From Cephalotus follicularis (lineage: Eukaryota > Streptophyta > Magnoliopsida > Oxalidales > Cephalotaceae): a DNA stretch of 64,000 nt. The stretch covers positions 1 through 64,000 of the forward strand of contig BDDD01005210.1 of NCBI GenBank assembly GCA_001972305.1. Direction: 5' to 3'. Of the stretch, positions 33,322-42,302 are shown piece after piece (within the stretch, counting starts at the first letter, position 1; each line of letters opens with the position of its first letter). A program made the translations under genes and the position numbers. The notes below the pieces were generated by a model. It had not been told where the DNA came from. It did no database searches and saw only the letters and a list, made by a program, of their open reading frames with translations.

Positions 33322-33880
33322 TTATATTCCTTTTATAAGCTATCGCTGGGATACTATCCTCGGCAAGTTAATAATAGGATGAAGGAACTTGTCCAGGCTA
33401 ATAGGTTCCTTTGCAATTAACGAATCGTTTCCTTGAGATGATTAATAATCATCCTCCTTAAAGGAAAAAAAATGGATGGAAGTAGAAAATGTGGAAGGCT
33501 TTGAGCCGTTAATGAAATATTCCTGAGGAAGTAAATGACAGAACGGACCCTATGAGCCATAAATCGGATTACTTCCAGCAGCAGACGGCTGTGAATACTG
33601 CAACATGGTGGATATCCGTCGATTGTACGCACAAGCATAGCCAAGGCACGTGCTTCCTGACCATGTTGCGCGGCATGAGGGAAAACGTTTTGGAAGAGCT
33701 GATATGAGCGTAGATGCCTAGAGTGATGACATCGACGCCTAAGGGATGGTGTTGACGCCAATAGCCCTGTTTCGGTGAAACTGCCCAATTTTGCATGGAT
33801 CTCGATTCCGGTTGAGATCAGGCTAATGTTTAAGCCTCCGAAATAGCGCCTAAGGCTGCTGAGCAGTCTAGACTTGCCTG
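33322..33880 (+). pseudogene. LardD leader and gag N-terminal remnant
   Basis: The leader to about 33470 resembles that of TekI (49052-49147), including TTTCCTTGAGATGATTAATA near the start codon. At 33472 an ATG begins a relic of gag: MDGSRK here, MDRRRT in TekI. Around 33570 a DYFQQQ stretch matches DYF.QHM of TekI in a shifted frame. Stops are frequent and the homology fades. Near 33710-33760 three GTAGATGCC/ATCGACGCC/GTTGACGCC motifs are spaced 21 and 20 bp. SireE interrupts at 33881. Confidence 0.6.
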
Positions 33881-34048
33881 TGTTAGCTTTTTTGCCACTC
33901 CTTCAATTGTGTTAAAGATTATGTTTCGATGATTAACAAACAAGTAACCATCAAGAAACACTTATATGCATGTTTTGATATCATATACTCACTTGGTTGC
34001 ATTAATCGAAAGTGTTGCAAAGGTATTATATTGCAGAAACAGGCATTG

Positions 34049-34432
34049 CAGCCGACTGGAACAGAGCTTCAGTCGACTGCCAAGACATACAGTCGACTGC
34101 CACATTTGACCAGCCGACTGGACCTTCAAATAAACCCAGAATCTGAAGGTGCACTCCAGCCAGCCGACTGCCACAGGGCTCCAGTCGACTGCCAGGCCAA
34201 GACAGTCGACTGCCACAGGACACCAGCCGACTGCCAAGAAATGCACAATTCAACCAGTAGCTTTGGAAATCGAATTTCAGGCCCAAACAGCCGACTGGAA
34301 CAATGCAACAGCCGACTGCCCATGCATACAGCCGACTGCCACAGAGCTCCAGCCGACTGCCTCCTCCCAACGGCTATATTTACAAATGCACAACTATTCA
34401 CCAGCCGACTGAAAGGAAAATCCAGCCGACTG
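34049..34432 (+). promoter_or_regulatory. Fourteen CAGYCGACTG palindromes, 21-bp phased (SireE 5' LTR)
   Basis: CAGTCGACTG or CAGCCGACTG at 34049, 34070, 34090, 34111, 34161, 34182, 34203, 34224, 34288, 34309, 34329, 34350, 34402 and 34423. Steps are 20 or 21 bp, or about 50-64 bp where units are missing. Bases between copies are not repeated. The array ends about 45 bp before the TATA box. Confidence 0.92.
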
Positions 34433-34475
34433 GATTTGGTCTGAATGCACAAAAATAGATCCGTTGGAGGATCTC

Positions 34476-34483
34476 TATAAAAG
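34476..34483 (+). promoter_or_regulatory. TATA box of SireE 5' LTR
   Basis: TATAAAAG in GATCTCTATAAAAGGAAG; repeated at 39557-39564 in the 3' LTR. Confidence 0.8.
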
Positions 34484-35000
34484 GAAGAATGTGGTATTTT
34501 TACAAATGAGACATATCAAGAGATAACAAGCAAATACACATTACTTCCAAGCAACACTAGAGCTATCCTACATCTTTCAAATCAATATCCAAAGCTTACA
34601 CTAAGCTAGCATTTTCATATCCAACCTATTGAAGAGGTTATTGTAAGCACTACACAATTCATTTCTATCATTCTTTGTAATAGAGGGGAGTGAACCATTG
34701 TAAGGTGTTTCCTTGATTTACAACCGGTAATTAAATAAAGTGTAAAGGTGGTTTGTTTGATTTGCACCCGTAAGCCGAAAATCAAAGGTTGCTAGTGGTG
34801 GCTAGTGGAATCTCAAGCAGTTCTTGAGAAAGTGGACGTAGGCACGGTTTTGCCGAACCACTATAAATTTTGTTTGCACTCTCTATCCCTTAACTCCTTA
34901 TTTAGTTATTATTGTGTGATTGTTTATGTTCATAGCTTAATTTGTTATTTCCGCAAACAAATTGCATTAGCTTAAGGTTGCCACATATCGTTCTTTCAGT

Positions 35001-35012
35001 TGGTATCAGAGA
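35001..35012 (+). other. Primer binding site of SireE
   Basis: TGGTATCAGAGA, two bases after the LTR end; initiator Met-tRNA type, as usual for plant copia. Confidence 0.93.
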
Positions 35013-35053
35013 GGTTATCTCATTATTCTTAATTGTTAGAGATACAAAGATCC

Positions 35054-36718
35054 ATGGCAAACCAAATGAACATAGGATTAGAAGGCTCCTCTATCACTAG
35101 ACCTCCTTTTTTTTACGGAATTAACTATAGCTTTTGGAAGACCATAATGACTATATTTTTACAATCCCTTGACTATCAATTGTGGCACATAATTGTAAAT
35201 GGTCCTAGGATGCCCACTAGAACTATAGATGGAGTAGTATCGCCTAAACCCGAAAATGAGTATAATGACAATGACTTTAGATTGCTCCAATGGAATTCTA
35301 AGGCCAAACATGTCTTATTTTGTGCCGTTGGCCCAAATGAATTTAATCGGATATCCTCGTGTGATTCGGCTAAAGAGATGTGGGATTTGTTAGAAGTCAC
35401 ATACGAAGGCACGAATCAAGTTAAGGAATCTAAAATAAGCATGCTTGTACATGAGTATGAATTGTTTGTAATGCATGATAATGAGAGTATTAGTGATATG
35501 TTTACTCGCTTTACTACAATTATCAACTCTCTCAAAAATCTTGGCAAATCTTATCCTAACCATGAACTTGTAAGGAAAATTTTGAGGTACTTGCCAAAGA
35601 GTTGGACGCCTAAGGTGACTGCTATTGAGGAGGCCAAAGATCTCTCCACTCTCCCACTCGAACAATTACTTGGATCCTTGATGACGCATGAGACAACAAT
35701 GCAGAATCATGAGAATGTGGAAGTCAAGAAGAAAAAGGTAATCGCATTCAAAGCTTCAAAGGAAGATAGTGAGAGTGATGAAGATGGAGATGTTGCGCTT
35801 ATTACCTCCCAATTCAAAAGGTTCCTTAAGAATCAAAGAGGTAAAAAGAACTTCAAAAAGAATTACCTTCAAGATGAAGAACCAAGCAAACGGGAAGAAC
35901 CAACTTGCTATGAATGCAAGAAGCCCGGCCACTTCAAGAACGAATGTCCAAACCTAAAAAAGAAAGAGCAATTCAAGAAAAAGAATGAATACTTCAAGAA
36001 GAAGAAAGCAATGGTGGCCACATGGTCGGATAGCGACTCCTCAAGCTCCGAAGAGGAAAGCGATGAAGAAGTTGCACACATTGCTTACATGGCAATTGAG
36101 GATGAGGAAGAAGATGAGGTAAACTTTACGTTTGATGAATTGCAAATTGCTTATGAAAAATTGTATAATGAATATGAGAATATATGTTTGAAAAATAAGA
36201 CCTTAAAGAAAAATGCTATCTCTATGTCAAAAGAAATTGATGTTTTAAAGAATGAGAACAGCAAGTTTTTAAATGAAATTGAATCTCTAAAAGATAAAAA
36301 TAGTTTTTAAATCAATGAGATTGAGATTCTAAATGTTTCTTCAAAACTATCAATTGATTCTTTGGAGGAAAATGAAAAATTAAAAATTAAAATTGATGCT
36401 TTGAAGAAAACGTTTTCCAAATTTTCCAATAGTAGTGACAAGTTGGATAATTTGGTAGGTTTACAAAGGTGTGTGTTTGACAAAGCCGGTCTCGGCTACG
36501 ATGAAATGAAAAATGTCAAGCATTTTCAAAATTTCTTTATCAAGAAAAGTGAGCCTAAAATGTCTTGTAATTATTGTGGTAGACTCTGGCATGTGTCTAC
36601 TTCTTGCTTCTATAAGAATAATAGTTATTATGGTAAAACTAGAAAAATTTGGGTTCCAAAAGGAACTTTCGTGACTAACACTCAAGGACCCAAATTTATT
36701 TGGGTACCAAAAGTTTAA
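35054..36718 (+). pseudogene. SireE gag with one internal stop
   Basis: Start chosen at MANQMNIGLEGSS, the usual copia gag beginning (…RPPFFYGINYSFWKT); an in-frame ATG at 35033 lies upstream without family support. The capsid-like domain covers residues 10-220 (KEMWDLLEVTYEGT, YELFVMHDNESISDMFTRF). A CCHC zinc knuckle CYECKKPGHFKNEC follows near 35910-35950, then an acidic stretch and a coiled-coil region (DELQIAYEKLYNEYENIC). A TAA at 36308-36310 interrupts, after which the same frame continues for 136 codons with a second Cys-rich motif CNYCGRLWHVSTSC and the Sirevirus-type end IWVPKGT...KFIWVPKV at 36718. Without the stop this would be a full-length gag of about 554 residues. Pol is absent downstream. 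Confidence 0.9.
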
Positions 36719-37038
36719 ATCTCTTACTTTGTAGGTGTGCTCAAAGGAAATGACATCAAGCTATATATATGAGAGCACATGTGTAGTAAGTTCTTTTTGT
36801 TTTTGTACATGTCATGAAAATTGGTATGTGTGTATATGCTATGATTTTTTGAATGCAATTACATGATTGATTGTATATTTGTTTTCTAAACATGTCTTTG
36901 CATCAAACTTTGAGTTTTCAACTCAATCGCATCAAAATGCTCATATATCTAAGTCACTATTAATTAATAATAGCTGACCACGATTTCTTCGGATCCAAGA
37001 AAAGACTCGAATCTGCCATTTTCTATTTCTGCAGATTC
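36719..37038 (+). other. Scar of the pol deletion in SireE
   Basis: Immediately after gag, where protease should begin, the sequence changes to non-coding DNA. From about 36890 it aligns with SireF sequence lying downstream of RNase H (TCAACTCAATCGCATCAAA, CTAAGTCACTATTA, AATAGCTGAC; SireF 62690-62610). All of protease, integrase, RT and RNase H is thus missing between about 36.72 and 36.89 kb. Confidence 0.75.
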
Positions 37039-37201
37039 CAGTCGACTGTTGTTACAAAAGAAGTCGACCCCTTTCATAAGACATCGACGTCTTTCAAGTT
37101 GAATATGCCAATCTCTTTTTCTGCAGATTCCAGTCGACTGGTGTCCTGGTCCAGTCGACTGTTTGTGATCCAGTCGACTGTCCAATGACACCAGCCGACT
37201 G
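37039..37201 (+). promoter_or_regulatory. Palindrome array upstream of SireE ORF3
   Basis: CAGTCGACTG or variants at 37039, 37061 (AAGTCGACCC), 37081 (ACATCGACGT), 37131, 37152, 37171 and 37192 (CAGCCGACTG); steps 22, 20, 50, 21, 19, 21. It ends 117 bp before the ORF3 ATG. Between lies CT-rich sequence (TCTCTCTGCCTCTCTCACA) like a plant core-promoter Y patch and 5' leader. Confidence 0.82.
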
Positions 37202-37317
37202 TTTTTACACAGAACAGACTTTAAAACACGCGTTTTCTCTCTGCCTCTCTCACATCTCTCTCTCCAAAAACCCTGCAAAACCCTAAAAAATCACCCCAAA
37301 TCGTCCCTCTTTCATCA

Positions 37318-38424
37318 ATGGCATCAAGGAAGAGGAAAACTACAGCAAAGCAAGCAAGCTCAAGTGCAAGAAAGGATTATGATGCTGATTTGTTCCTTTC
37401 AAAGGAGAATGAGGATAAGTATAACTTCTCTCTAATTTCTGTCAAATTACACAATGAGAAGTGGTTAGATAGAGCTGTTTTAACTTTTAATATTGCCTCT
37501 ATTAGACAATGGCTTGAACATTTGGGATGGTTTGATTATGTGTGTTCATCACACCCCATTTACCCTAGGATTGTGAAACTTTTTTATGCTAACTTAGAGA
37601 AAACCACCACTTGTGTTGCCAAATCTTTTGTTCTTGGTGTTGCTGTCAATATAACCCCTGAATTCATAGGAGAAACCCTAGGCATTCCTTGCACGGGTAT
37701 CACAAACTTCAATGATATCGCAAGATCCGATGCATTAGAAATTTGCTTAGAACGGCCTAATGTAAATCCTATTATGACCGTCACGAGTAGCCATTTGCCC
37801 ATAGCTACCCGTATTCTCTTATTGCTTGTTACAAACACTTTGTTGCCAAAGGAAGGCTCGCATACACTTCCATCCGAGCGAGACTTAAAATTAATAGCTT
37901 GCATTAAGAATGGAACACTTGTCAATCTCCCATATCTTATTGTCAACCATATCTTGTCTAGACCTAATCACCTCCCATACCCCATGCTCCTAAGTAGAAG
38001 TTTAGCTACCCTAGACATTGACCTAAGTGATGAACACAATGTCAAACCGAAATCCAAACAATTGATCAATAAAGCCGGTTTAAAGAGTTGTAATATCGAG
38101 TTTGAGGATGATCTATGGGTAAAGATACCAATTGCGGGAAGAGCACAGGTGAGGGCACCGGATGTAGATGTTGGTGGAGATGTTGGAGAAGAAGAGGAAG
38201 ATGATGATGATGGAGATAGATTCGAAGTGAGGCCAAGTGGAAGTGGAAGTGGGAGTGGTAGTAGTCGACCAACAATGGAATCTCTACAAGCGAAGATGGA
38301 CTACATTCAAGGAAGGGTGGATCAAATTTATGATCGCCTAGACTCCCAAGACGCGCAAATGGCGCAAGTGATCCAAATGCTCCAAAATGCTTACCCTCAA
38401 CCACCACCTCCCGGATCTTCTTGA
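37318..38424 (+). CDS. SireE ORF3, conserved Sirevirus accessory protein
   Basis: Intact 368-codon ORF. Residues 1-20 are basic (MASRKRKTTAKQ), then a globular domain to about residue 265 (WLEHLGWFDYVCSSHPIYPR, KLFYANLEKTTTC, NITPEFIGETLGIPC, LPSERDLKLIACIKNGTLVNL, PYLIVNHILSRPNHLPYPML). Next come an acidic run (EEEEDDDDGD), a Gly/Ser linker, a coiled-coil segment (RVDQIYDRLDSQDAQMAQV) and a PPPPGSS end. There is no signal peptide or transmembrane segment, so it is not an envelope protein despite its env-like position 3' of pol. The domain resembles what databases call the putative plant transposon protein domain (name from memory). SireF carries a clear homologue at 62368-61262. Function unknown; RNA or chromatin binding is only a guess. 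Its own upstream palindrome array suggests separate transcription. Confidence 0.9.
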   Translation: MASRKRKTTAKQASSSARKDYDADLFLSKENEDKYNFSLISVKLHNEKWLDRAVLTFNIASIRQWLEHLGWFDYVCSSHPIYPRIVKLFYANLEKTTTCVAKSFVLGVAVNITPEFIGETLGIPCTGITNFNDIARSDALEICLERPNVNPIMTVTSSHLPIATRILLLLVTNTLLPKEGSHTLPSERDLKLIACIKNGTLVNLPYLIVNHILSRPNHLPYPMLLSRSLATLDIDLSDEHNVKPKSKQLINKAGLKSCNIEFEDDLWVKIPIAGRAQVRAPDVDVGGDVGEEEEDDDDGDRFEVRPSGSGSGSGSSRPTMESLQAKMDYIQGRVDQIYDRLDSQDAQMAQVIQMLQNAYPQPPPPGSS

Positions 38425-38693
38425 GCAAACATCTTATGCATGTCACATTTTCATTTTGTTATGTGTAATGAACTTTTTATGAGTTTTTATCTTGTTGTTT
38501 GTGTTTAACTTGGTGTTTTTTTATTGTAAAATGACTTTGAAATGTTATGTAATGATTTTGCATTTTTATGTGATGAAGCGTTTATATTATGTTGATAGAG
38601 TTCAATATATATATGGATTATGCTTGTTTTTATATTGTTTCCTCTCCATAGGTTTCATATGACTTGTTAAAAGTGACAAAGGATGCTATGGTT

Positions 38694-39019
38694 AAGGGGG
38701 AGTCCCTTTTCCAACTTTTTGTTGCTTGACAAAGAGGGGGAGATGTTTATTGGTATTGCATTGATATTTTTTTTAAAAACATTGATATCTTTCTATTCAT
38801 TAGTAAAACTGAGTTTTGCATTTTCAAAAGTGCTTAGGTATACATTGGTTTTTAACCTATCTTTTTTAGTCTATGCATACAAAAAGGGGGAGAATTATTG
38901 TTAAATGAATTGAACATATGCTTAGACTTGATAAAAGTATAGTGAGTTATTTTCAGTAAGTTAGAAGTCAAAATCATGCAATATTAGGCTTGTTTTGTCA
39001 ATCATCAAAAAGGGGGAGA
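38694..39019 (+). other. Multiple polypurine tracts of SireE
   Basis: Four AAGGGGGAG-type tracts at 38694, 38731, 38881 and 39007; the last abuts the 3' LTR. Multiplied polypurine tracts are a described feature of Sireviruses. SireF has comparable tracts at 60661, 60923 and 60991. Confidence 0.85.
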
Positions 39020-39020
39020 T

Positions 39021-40079
39021 TGTTGGCTTTTTTGCCACTCCTTAAATTGTGTTAAAGATTATGTTTCGATGACTAACAAACAAGTAACCATCAAGAAACA
39101 CTTATATGCATGTTTTGATATCATATACTCACTTGGTTGCATTAATCGAAAGTGTTGCAAAGGTATTATATTGCAGAAACAGGCATTGCAGCCGACTGGA
39201 ACAGAGCTTCAGTCGACTGCCAAGACATACAGTCGACTGCCACATTTGACCAGCCGACTGGACCTTCAAATAAACCCAGAATCTGCAGGTGCACTCCAGC
39301 CAGCCGACTGCCACAGGGCTCCAGTCGACTGCCAGGCCAAGACAGTCGACTGCCACAGGACACCAGCCGACTGCCAAGAAATGCACAATTCAACCAGTAG
39401 CTTTGGAAATCGAATTTCAGGCCCAAACAGCCGACTGGAACAAAGCAACAGCCGACTGCCCAAGAATACAGCCGACTGCCACAGAGCTCCAGCCGACTGC
39501 CTCCTCCCAACGGCTATAATTACAAATGCACAAAAATAGATCCGTTGGAGGATCTCTATAAAAGGAAGAATGTGGTATTTTTACAAATGAGACATATCAA
39601 GAGATAACAAGCAAATACACATTACTTCCAAGCAACACTAGAGCTATCCTACATCTTTCAAATCAATATCCAAAGCTTACACTAAGCTAGCATTTTCATA
39701 TCCAACCTATTGAAGAGGTTATTGTAAGCACTACACAATTCATTTCTATCATTCTTTGTAATAGAGGGGAGTGAACCTTTGTAAGGTGTTTCCTTGATTT
39801 ACATCCGGTAATTAAATAAAGTGTAAAGGTGGTTTGTTTGATTTGCACCCGTAAGCCGAAAATCAAAGGTTGCTAGTGGTGGCTAGTGGAATCTCAAGGA
39901 GTTCTTGAGAAAGTGGACGTAGGCACGGTTTTGCCGAACCACTATAAATTTTGTTTTCACTCTCTATCCCTTAACTCCTTATTTAGTTATTATTGTGTGA
40001 TTGTTTATGTTCATAGCTTAATTTGTTATTTCCGCAAACAAATTGCATTAGCTTAAGGTTGCCACATATCGTACTTTCA
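39021..40079 (+). repeat. SireE 3' LTR
   Basis: 1,059 bp, TGTTGGCTTT to CGTACTTTCA. It lacks 59 bp present in the 5' copy (34385-34443), removed between two AATGCACAA repeats, and with them two palindromes. Twelve CAGYCGACTG copies remain (39189-39499). Confidence 0.96.
39189..39499 (+). promoter_or_regulatory. Twelve CAGYCGACTG palindromes (SireE 3' LTR)
   Basis: Starts at 39189, 39210, 39230, 39251, 39301, 39322, 39343, 39364, 39428, 39449, 39469 and 39490, with the same 20-21 bp spacing as the 5' LTR. TATA box at 39557. Confidence 0.92.
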
Positions 40080-40350
40080 GCCTGGAAGGCAGACCTCCCA
40101 AAATCCTATGGGATATATCGAATGAAGTGACAGTGAGGGCTTTGAAGTCCGAAATGGTCAAGTGACCAACCGAGTAAGTCGTAATGGCTAATTGGTCGAT
40201 TGAATAGGCTGAAAGGCGTAAGTGTTGTCGGAAAAGTTTTCCGTATCGAATAGTGGTTGATCGAGATAGGATATGAATGGTCATTGCGAATGGCTAGTTT
40301 ATCGTCATCGATCGTATCGTGTCGTTATGGATCGCATCGTATCAGAATGG

Positions 40351-40560
40351 ACCGTTTTTGAACGGTTGGTGATCGAATGTGCCGTTATTGAACGGATAGT
40401 GATCGTTTGAACCGTTGTTGAGCGGTTAGCGATCGTTTGAACCATTGTTGAGCTGTTAGTGATCTTATGGACCATTGTTGAGCGGTTAGTGATTGTATGA
40501 ACTGTTATTGAACGATTAATGATTGAATGGGTCGTTATCGATCGAATAGTGGTCGAATGA
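40351..40560 (+). repeat. 30-bp tandem repeat in LardD
   Basis: Seven units of exactly 30 bp starting at 40351, 40381, 40411, 40441, 40471, 40501 and 40531. Each begins with an inverted repeat such as CCGTTGTTGAGCGG and continues TTAGTGATCGTTTGAA. Confidence 0.88.
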
Positions 40561-40734
40561 CTGTTATCGAATACATGGGCATTGCACGGATGCTCGAGAT
40601 AGATTGTGAATGAATCGATAGGGTAGCCAACTACTTATATGTGCTGGCATGGGATAGTATATATATTTAGTCGACCGTTAGAGGTGAACTACACATGTTA
40701 GCCTCTGGATTCCTAGTAGAGTGAACGGATATGG

Positions 40735-40860
40735 ACCGTGAACGGCTGTTGGCCGTAACAGACATGAATTGTAAATTGGTATTGACCGTAAACGGCTGTG
40801 GGCCGTAAACGGATACGAGTTGTGAATGGATATAGACCGTAAGCGGCTATGGACCGTAAA
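40735..40860 (+). repeat. 51-bp tandem repeat with paired CCGTAAACGG sites
   Basis: CCGT sites at 40735, 40753, 40786, 40803, 40837 and 40854 form three 51-bp units, each with two near-palindromic CCGTNAACGG-type sites 17-18 bp apart. Confidence 0.75.
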
Positions 40861-42285
40861 CGGATGTGAAATGTAATGGATAGAGCACAATCATGGATTG
40901 ATACAGGACGAAAGGCCCCGGATGATGGTATATGGTAGAGTTACTGATGACGTATTGTGTTATGACTTGTATAAATGTGAAATGACATTGTTCACATTGA
41001 TTATGCTATGTACGCATCTCACATGATTGACATTTTATATATATATCTTCTACACCCTGGCACGCATTCATTGCATATGTATATTGTACACAGCTTTTGG
41101 CTGCTGATCTGTTTCATTGAAATGAAGTGGGTCAGGTTTAAGTTCAGGTTCAGGTGGATGCGTCAGTGATTAGACAGTCCAAGTACAGGGTAAGAATCTA
41201 TATTCTTTTATCTATGGTTGTATGAGGTAGTTGATGTAGATGGATAGTGTATTTACGTTATATGACCTGCCGGCTTGTGGCAGTACGAGAATATAAATGT
41301 GTGTTGATGCATTGGACCTGCCGGCATGTGGCAGTGCATCATTTGATCGATGTATGATATTATTGGATATGATCAGACCCATCATTTGAGGTTTTGACGT
41401 GATTATCCTTCGCATGCGTATGGCATTATTGGATATGATCAAGCCCATCATTGTGGGTATTGAAAGGATTGTCCTTCTGCATGAAAATGATATACTTGAT
41501 TTAGTTGTGATGTAGTCTGGTGTGGGCGGAGCCCCCAGCATATAGATTGTGATGAGATATGAGGGTTAAACCCCAAAACATATAAACTGTGGTTTATCAG
41601 GTGGCATGGAGTCCGATAAACGAATACTTCATGCCGAAATTTCGAGAAATCTTAAGAGTTTGATTTTAATGGATTCATCACTTGAGGTTCTAGAATGATG
41701 TAATTCTATTGAATTGCGATTTGATGAGGGCTTAGACCATTTGTGAACTGCTGATTCCTCCTTCGGGAGTGTGGATATAAATTGTGTTTTCTTTACAGGG
41801 GGCATAGTCCTGTAAACGAATACTTCATGCCCAATTTTCGGGAGATTATAAGAGTTGAAATGTATTCAACTGATTATTCCGCTGACATGATGTGATTGTT
41901 TAAAGTTCTAGCTTATAGCACTTTTGGGTATGATTGATATATGATTGTTTGAATTGGACGGAACTATGCTGAATATACCAGTATAAGATCCTTACTGTTG
42001 GGAGATTGAAACTGATTAACTGAATAAGTGCTCATTGGAGTTATTTGGAGTTGCGGAATAATAATGGGTCAGATGTTGGGTTCTTGGAGACCCAGTGATA
42101 TGAATATAGTATGGTTACAGATTGAACGGATACAGATTGTGCGGTTACGGAACGTGCGGTCATAAGCCATGTGGTTATGGATCGTATGGTTATGAATTGT
42201 TTGATGTGGATGAGTTGTGGTTGCAAGCCACTTAGAACGTGAGGAAGAAGTGACGGCATTCTACCTTCACATGTTTAATCTAGGG

Positions 42286-42302
42286 AATCTCGGGACGAGA
42301 TT
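42286..42302 (+). promoter_or_regulatory. Pre-PPT hairpin of LardD
   Basis: AATCTCG/CGAGATT around GGA, followed by polypurine AAGGAGGGGAGGA (42308-42320). It is kept although LardD codes for nothing. Confidence 0.75.

Larger units (their letters stand above)
33881..34998 (+). repeat. SireE 5' LTR
   Basis: 1,118 bp, TGTTAGCTTT to CGTTCTTTCA. TATA box TATAAAAG at 34476-34483. The palindrome array 34049-34432 lies entirely upstream of the TATA box. Confidence 0.96.
33881..40079 (+). mobile_element. SireE: non-autonomous Sirevirus with gag and ORF3
   Basis: Complete insertion bounded by perfect GCCTG duplications (33876-33880 and 40080-40084). LTRs 33881-34998 and 39021-40079 differ by about 13 substitutions in 1,059 aligned bases plus one 59-bp deletion, so it is the youngest element visible. 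It has a primer site, a gag ORF with one internal stop, an intact second ORF (ORF3) and several polypurine tracts, but no protease, integrase, RT or RNase H. Gag motifs (IWVPKGT, KFIWVPK), ORF3 position and repeated polypurine tracts point to the Sirevirus branch of Ty1/copia. Confidence 0.93.

Noticed and set aside
34049..34432. CRISPR-like array of short direct repeats
   Set aside because: Repeats are 10-bp palindromes with 11-bp gaps in a plant LTR promoter; no cas genes and the wrong kind of genome.
33929..34444. 171-codon ORF across the SireE LTR and overlapping minus-strand ORFs, repeated at 39069-39539
   Set aside because: They run through the palindrome array, whose 21-bp step is seven codons and contains no stop in most frames. 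The region is upstream of the TATA box and the peptide is not conserved in other LTRs with the same motif.
37318..38424. ORF3 as a retroviral-type envelope gene
   Set aside because: No signal peptide, transmembrane segment or Cys pattern; only the position resembles env.
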